Source: Pyrus communis
Taxonomy: Eukaryota; Streptophyta; Magnoliopsida; Rosales; Rosaceae
Assembly: GCF_963583255.1 (NCBI RefSeq)
Contig: NC_084804.1
Location: 22,636,061 to 22,700,060 of the forward strand
Direction of reading: 5' to 3'
Length of the DNA: 64,000 nucleotides
The notes under the pieces are model-generated. The model did no database searches, was not told the DNA's origin, and saw only the letters and a list, made by a program, of their open reading frames with translations. This document shows, in pieces, positions 58,534 through 64,000 of this stretch (position 1 is the stretch's first letter; each line of letters begins with the position of its first letter). The translations under genes and the position numbers were made by a program.

Positions 58534-60592
58534 TTCATAGTAATTTGCATAACCTTGTCTTTAGGTTTAGAACTCAAGGCCGAGAGTGTTTCTCCCTCAG
58601 CTGAGGTTGCTCATTTCAGAAATTAGCTTGTGTGCAAATTGGCGCGCCCAGATCAACCTTCATGCCATTGAATGATTGAGTTGGCTTTAAGTTAATTGGC
58701 TTGTGTGCTATGTAGGCTTTGCAATTTTCATATCAAGGCCTGAAGCAAAATCAAACTGTAGACATGATATAAAAGGGATCTCGGCTCGACACAAAGCATC
58801 GTACATCCTATCATACGTCCATTCAACATGACTCACAATTGTAAGTACACACACACTCACTATCAAATCCACATGAACAACAACTATCTAATCACACATA
58901 TGTACAAGTTCTACAGGAAACTTCTAATATGCTCCAAGCTCATCTTTCCATACTAGCAATCACACACATCATTTATAACATCTAGAAGTTCAATAATCAC
59001 GTAACTTTTGATAAGGTGCCACTCGCTCACAACCTGAAGCACATATCCTTCTGGATGGCTGGTTCACCAAGATATGCCCACTAGGCTCTTTTGGGTATCG
59101 TCAATTTTAATGTTTAAAAATGACTCAAAAAGTTTTAACCAAAAGTCAACCCTTGATTAACGTGGGCAACAATATGGTCAACAACCCAAGTAATCCAATT
59201 TGGATGATCTATACTTCGAATTTCCAATCCATAAATTTCTTAAATCCTCAAATATTACGTATAACCGCATACTATAACTTCGGGACGATCCAATGATGGA
59301 TGCTTATTTACTACAAATGTCAAGTGACGGACCTTCACAAAACTAGGCTCAAACGACAAAGTTTCATCAAACGGATAGTAAAAATAAAGTCACAATATCG
59401 AATTTAGCCTAGAAGGACCAAGTGGGTTTTTAGGCCATGCTTCGCCGCGTGCAACGACCACGATTAGCTGGAATTTCCACCTAACGCCAAAATGCCTCAA
59501 ATTACACAAAAATGAAGATAGTGAGAAGATGAGCAATATTTATACCTACCCAGGGTCCAATTCCACCTAAAAATCGCAGTGGATCATCGAAAACCCTAGA
59601 AAGGGTGATCATCGATTCGCCATCATCGGTAATCCAACGCCTTGAACTTTGCTTGGGCTTTGTTCCTGGGATTTAACGGAGTCAGATGGTGGTGGTGGCT
59701 GATGTTGGAAAGAGAAGGAACAGTGAGGTTTCCACTATGAGCTCTGGGAAATCGACAATGGTATTTGTCGTGAAACAGGGACGAAATACGCTTGAGTTGG
59801 GTGGAAATGAAAAATGGAGTGATGCTAAGTTGTCTTATAGTGGTGGTTAGCTTTGATTTGCCAGAAAAATGCTGGAGTAGGCATCGAAAATTGTTGTAGG
59901 GAAACGGGTCATAAAACGATTTGCATGCGCAGGTCAGAGGTGGGAATCTGAGTCCAGCTGTCTTACATGTGATTGGTTGATTCCCCACTAAGTTGGACTT
60001 GCTATTTATAGTAAGTTCCACAATCAATATTCTGAACCGACTTCTGTTGCTCGTATTTGTTTGTTATAGCTTCACTTTGCGAACGGTGTTTGCCTACGCG
60101 CTCGTGAATTTGAGCTCTATTCGAAAACACTAAGTGTGACCCCAAAAGGTCTATGGATTTTAAATGACTATTTACAAAAATTTTGACTTTCTAACTAAGT
60201 AATTAAAACTAAAAAATTAACAAAAGTAAAATTAAAAATAAAATTGCGCAAATATGATATATGAAAATTAAATAGTGAAATTTGGGAACGAGATTTCACA
60301 TGTTGTCTGTGGTTTAGCGAGAGAGAGAGAGAGAGTGAGGGTGGGGAGAAGGTGAGAAAGAAAGTGTCGATGGAGAGAGAGAGAAAAAAGAGACAATGAG
60401 TAAGATATAATAAGTGGTCATGTTCCCTTGAAGAGAAGACTGGATAAATAACCAACTTACCCTAAATAGAAAACAATAAAAATAAACTTTACATGTAGAC
60501 TAGAAGGTTCCACTCGATCTCATAGGTAGAAAATTACCAAATTGCCTTCGACCTTAAAACACACGTAACTTCTTCGTTATACGTCCGATTTA
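58534..60592 (-). repeat. Gypsy-LTR-like sequence in opposite orientation
   Basis: On the minus strand this region has the style of a gypsy LTR leader: CT-rich tract at about 60310-60390, long non-coding sequence, and possibly a start near 61303 (TGTTGATATATTGTTTG). No gene is recognised. The TRIM at 60598-61138 lies inside it. Boundaries are not fixed. Confidence 0.35.
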
Positions 60593-60597
60593 TGTCC

Positions 60598-61138
60598 AGT
60601 TGAAATGTCCCACATTGACCGTATCAATGACAAAAAAATAGTTTAAATACCCTAATCCCACTCCAACTAATACCGAGACCTTTTTTATAAAACCCCACAC
60701 CTAACGGATTGTGCATGTGGTAATTGTATAGCCCGTCTCTCTGATAATTCTACATGGTATCAGAGCCAGGGAGCGACCCCGTACCGTACTACCACGTGAT
60801 GGGTGGGTCCACTTGGCCCCACGCGATGATGGTGGGTCCCTTGGCCCCGCGTGTAGGGTGAGTCCCCTTGATTCCACGTGGTTGTTGATGTGTGGATCTC
60901 CCACGTATGACCCACTAATTGGGTCCCACGTGAGGGGGCATGTTGAAATGTCCCACATCGACCGTATCAAAGACAAAAGAATAGTTTAAATACCCTAATC
61001 CCACTCCAATTAACACCGAGGCCTTTTGTGATAAAACCTCACACCTAACGGATTGTGCAGGTGGTAATTACCAAGTTGGGGACAATATCAGTGTTGTTGG
61101 AAGTGGGCCGTATGGCCTGTCTCTCTGATAATTCTACA
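60598..61138 (+). mobile_element. Complete TRIM (miniature LTR retrotransposon), 541 bp, perfect target duplication
   Basis: Two direct terminal repeats: 60598-60754 (157 bp) and 60941-61138 (198 bp). Both contain TTGAAATGTCCCACAT, CACACCTAACGGATTGTGCA and end CTCTGATAATTCTACA. The first lacks about 41 bp present in the second. Directly after the left LTR is TGGTATCAGAGCCAGG, a perfect initiator-Met primer-binding site. Directly before the right LTR is GAGGGGGCA, a polypurine tract. Flanks TGTCC (60593-60597) and TGTCC (61139-61143) are identical. The 186-bp interior has no coding capacity, as in TRIMs, which rely on other elements' proteins. It has no 5S segment, so it is not Cassandra. Confidence 0.95.
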
Positions 61139-61143
61139 TGTCC

Positions 61144-61531
61144 TGTTTGCACTCATGCGTTCGTGGTGACAAATATTGCAAGAAATGAGATAAAATAGGA
61201 AATGAGCTTAAAATTTCCACGTAGGATTTCCACTTAGCTCTTCCAAGGGCATTTTAGTTATTCATAACTTCGAAAAATATAATTAGGGATGGATCAAACA
61301 ATATATCAACATATATGTTAGTTTTGCGTTTACAATTATCATGGTGCTATTTTTTGAAGTAATATTGTGGCATATAGTAAGTAAAATTATATTAATATCA
61401 ATTGAACAGAAATTTGCCATCTCAAACAAACTTTAGTTACAACAACAAAATTGTCGTACACTTCCAATGTAATATCCAAACCTTCGAATATTTATGAGTA
61501 CAAAGGAAAAATCATTTTTTTCTTATTATTT
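61144..61531. other. Non-genic stretch
   Basis: AT-rich, probably the continuation of the LTR-like sequence hosting the TRIM, up to about 61303. No gene seen. Confidence 0.4.
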
Positions 61532-61847
61532 ATGGAGAAGATGATGCGATCGGTGATGGTGATAAACATGCAAGGGAAGTCTTGCTTTTCCAAGTTCTAC
61601 AAATTTTAGTTTTTAAGGTCAGCTTATGGAGAAGCAACATGAGCTTATACACAACGTCTCTGGAGTGTTATCCAGTAAAGCTGAGAATGTGAGCAATTTC
61701 GTGGATGCTGAGTCTATTTTCGGCCTAGATACTAGCCTTGTGTACAAGCACTTTGCAACTTTGTACTTGGTCATTGTATCCGATAGTTCTGAAAACGAGC
61801 TTGCCGTGCTCAACCTCATTCAAGAAGACATCGGGAGTCTAACCTGA
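61532..61847 (+). pseudogene. AP-3 complex sigma subunit-like pseudogene fragment
   Basis: Two frames together resemble the N-terminal half of the AP-3 adaptor sigma subunit, a small coat protein for vacuolar sorting. The first (61541-61606) reads MRSVMVINMQGK then SKFYKF and a stop. The second (61626-61834) has MEKQHELIHNVSGVLSSKAE, NVSNFVDAESIFG, LVYKHFATLYLVIVSDSSEN and ELAVLNLIQ. The break between them, the loss of everything after LNLIQ, the missing intron structure and the transposon-rich setting indicate a dead, truncated copy, perhaps carried by retroposition. The family call rests on remembered conservation of this small subunit. Other clathrin-adaptor sigma subunits share part of it. 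Confidence 0.65.
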
Positions 61848-62111
61848 ATTTAATTCGCCAAACAACTTAAAGTGCTCTGCCATGGTTCTTCTTCCTCTTC
61901 CAGCTACGAATGTTATCCGCCCTCATTCAGTAACCATCTAAACACTGTTGTTTTGGTGGTGCCACTAGTACCTTTGGATTCATTTTCTGCAGCCGTTTAG
62001 TGTTGATTTTTGTATCCAATTTGGATATGTTCTCCGGTTTCTATGTCGTGAGTTAAAATATTTTATTTTCAAGATTTATGTTATGTTTAAAGCTTCCTAC
62101 TTTGTTACACC

Positions 62112-62992
62112 ATGAACGTCGGCAAGGAGGACCGGGACTGTTTGAACATCACCCTTGAAGACGGTCTCGACCTCGAGGAAAGATTTGATAATACCATACA
62201 TCTGGTGGGCAGACTTATAGCTAACCATGAGCCATTCCAAATTGTAGTCAAGGAAGTCTTTAGACCAGTTTGGAACAAAATGGGAGTTGACCGGGTTCTC
62301 ATACGAAAGCCAACGTTTATGCAATACAGTTGGAGAAGAGGCTGTAACTAGGAGGAGTCGATGAAGCTGTGACTTACCTATCATTCTCTAGAGTACATTG
62401 AGGCTAACCGGGCTATTTACTGGTTCAGGTGCAATGTATACCAAGGAACTATTGTATGGTGAAAAATGCTAGGTACCTGGTATTAAGGGTACAAGTGTAA
62501 TACAATTAGAAATACTTAGTAATATAGTTAGTATGGTTGTTAGTATTTGGTTAAGGTAGTTAGGATTTCTCTTATAAAAACATAGTGTGTAATATTCATT
62601 GGTTGGTTAATACAAAACATACTTCTCTCTCTCTAAAACTCTCTGTGTTCATCTTTTCTCTCTTCATCTTTCTTCTTGATTTTCTCTCTACTTCTCAAAC
62701 ATTGCAATGTAGTTAACACCTGGGAGCTAGAATGGGTGCAGTCTTAGAGGTGAATGATCCTTTGGAAACTAGCTTCAGGGGTTTTCTTCTGATGAGGGTT
62801 GATTTCAATGCAACCAAACCATTGCTCAACAGTTTCTTGGTGCCTTGTCGCAGACTCGATTCTTACACTATCCAACTGTCCTATGAGGGGTTCAGGATAT
62901 TTTGTTACAGGTGTGGAAGGTTGGGTCACTCTAGCGATTGTGCTCGCCCTGCCCCACCACTGTCTTCAGGAGAAAGCCGGTTTAACCAGTAG
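62112..62992 (+). pseudogene. LINE (L1-type) ORF1 remnant: DUF4283-like part and CCHC knuckle
   Basis: 62112-62345 encodes LEERFDNTIHLVGRLIANHE and VVKEVFRPVWNKMGVDRVLI, resembling the DUF4283 domain of plant L1-type ORF1 proteins. 62732-62992 encodes DPLETSFRGFLLMRVDFNAT and YEGFRIFCYRCGRLGHSSDC, the matching downstream part with the zinc knuckle CX2CX4HX4C. The two parts are separated by about 380 bp with stops, including an LTR-like insertion. No endonuclease or RT follows, so this is a broken ORF1 fragment of a non-LTR element. Confidence 0.75.
62475..62702 (+). repeat. Possible small solo LTR inside the LINE remnant
   Basis: Starts about TGGTATTAAGGGTACAAGTG, has a CTTATAAAAACAT TATA-like box (near 62570) and a CT-rich leader, and ends CTTCTCAAACA. 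This looks like a copia-type LTR, but no target duplication could be matched, so the ends are uncertain. Confidence 0.4.
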
Positions 62993-63177
62993 TTGAGGGT
63001 TGAAGGAGCTTCAAGATCTAGTTCCTTCCTGTTTGCTACTGCTAAACATACTCCGAAATCCGGTGCTAACGAACGTCATTGGGGGCGTAAATGGGAGGTT
63101 GGAGAGGGTGGATTCTATGGTTTGTTAGATGGCGAAATAGATATCCCAGCAAATAATTTCTTGGCATAGACGAGGGG

Positions 63178-63223
63178 CAGGGCCGGCCTTGAGATTTCAG
63201 GGACCCTGTACAAAAGTCAATTG
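63178..63223 (+). repeat. hAT-like terminus fragment (CAGGGCCGGCC)
   Basis: CAGGGCCGGCCTTGAGATTT resembles the terminal inverted repeat of a group of plant hAT elements. Only this end is visible, cut by the next element at 63224. Confidence 0.35.
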
Positions 63224-64000
63224 TAGAGGTGAGCACTTGAAACCGAAAATTGAAACCGAAACACGAACCAAATCAAACCGCTCCAAATGGTTTGGTTTTG
63301 CGGTTTTGAAACTGTTACGGTTTTGAGACCAAACCGCATTGTAGGAAACGGTTTGGTTTTGGTTTTGGCTTTTGAAAACCACACCGAAACCGAAACCGCA
63401 CCTTAAATTAGATGTCCTGTTTTGATTAGTTGTTTGTTAGAGTCCATACATTTAGTATGTACATGTCATAATAATGATTATTTTTTTCCAAATTATACCC
63501 CTCATCAAGCTTGGCATCTCAATGTTTCTTTACAAGAAAAGACGAAAATTTTATTATCAGTAAAAACACCTCAGAACCCTAATTTACAAGTTGAGAATGA
63601 CAACCTATATAATAGACTAATAAAAAATGCAAATGAAAACTGAAAAAAGAAACAATGAGCATCAAATAAGAGTAGTCACAGTAGGAAAGATACAAGGACC
63701 GAATCTCTAATCAAGTAATAAGCCACAACACTCCATTTGGGTACTTTTTCCTGCTCACAGAGTCTATCATCTATGCAATTATCTAGCTAGAGTAAAGAAA
63801 AGAATTCTCATGTGGGTTATTACTGTATTGTGTGAAAATGAAACCGTGTTATGTGTAGATAAGTATAAATTTTAAATTGTACATATTTTCTCAAAAACCA
63901 AATCAAAATCATTTGAAACCACACCGAACTGAACCAAACGGTTTGGTTTCATTTCGGTTTTGGCTTCAAAACCGCACTGAACTGCACCGCAAAAAGTTGC
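63224..64000 (+). mobile_element. hAT-type non-autonomous element, left end, truncated by window edge
   Basis: Begins TAGAGGTGAGCA, followed by many CGAAACCG / CGGTTTGG subterminal motifs. The last about 90 bp carry the same motifs (AACGGTTTGGTTTCATTTCG, AACCGCACTGAACTGCACCG), as expected near a right end. The right terminus would lie just beyond 64000. In layout it resembles the complete element at 3181-4480. No transposase is seen. Confidence 0.6.

Noticed and set aside
1..64000. CRISPR arrays, operons, bacterial or organellar genes
   Set aside because: No regularly spaced palindromic repeats with unique spacers and no compact gene clusters. Composition and introns are those of a plant nuclear genome.

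Overview
The window looks like nuclear DNA from a dicot plant. It has a multi-exon protein kinase gene with GT-AG introns, low gene density and dense layers of plant transposable elements. Several repeats (a 5S-bearing Cassandra-type LTR starting TGTCACATCCC, a tRNA-derived SINE with a B box, MULE-type MITEs with 9-bp target duplications) are of kinds I associate with Rosaceae such as apple or pear. That placement is inference, not proof.

Layout. 0-1 kb: the last two exons of an unidentified plus-strand gene. 1-9.3 kb: mostly non-genic, with a 1.3-kb non-autonomous hAT element (3181-4480) and a decayed minus-strand Ty1/copia pol (about 5.65-8.0 kb). 9.3-17.4 kb: a mosaic of small elements: a repeat family in four places, a solo Cassandra LTR, a 31-bp tandem array, two oppositely oriented pieces of a gypsy LTR, a MULE with long terminal inverted repeats, a SINE and a fold-back MITE. 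18.16-26.2 kb: the only well-supported host gene, an 11-exon CDPK-related kinase (CRK) on the minus strand. Its exon 3 is one base too long for the frame. 28.74-38.15 kb: a structurally complete, very young Ty3/gypsy chromovirus (2227-bp LTRs, perfect 5-bp target duplication, gag-PR-RT-RNaseH-IN-chromodomain). It is interrupted by two in-frame stops. 38-51.6 kb: no recognised host gene; tandem duplications, a 232-bp MITE and the tail of a copia element. 51.65-58.53 kb: a solo gypsy LTR split by a nested, decayed copia element. 58.5-61.3 kb: LTR-like sequence in the opposite orientation, hosting a complete 541-bp TRIM. 61.5-64 kb: an AP-3 sigma-like pseudogene fragment, a LINE ORF1 remnant and the start of another hAT-like element that runs off the window.

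Nothing here forms an operon or a new multi-gene system. What stands out is nested transposition, which can be ordered in time, around one signalling kinase gene. The most useful points to check are the CRK frameshift, the two stop codons in the otherwise intact gypsy polyprotein, the 5S-derived promoter sequence in the solo LTR, and the nested solo-LTR/copia and LTR/TRIM pairs. All boundaries, target duplications and splice sites were read by eye from the sequence.
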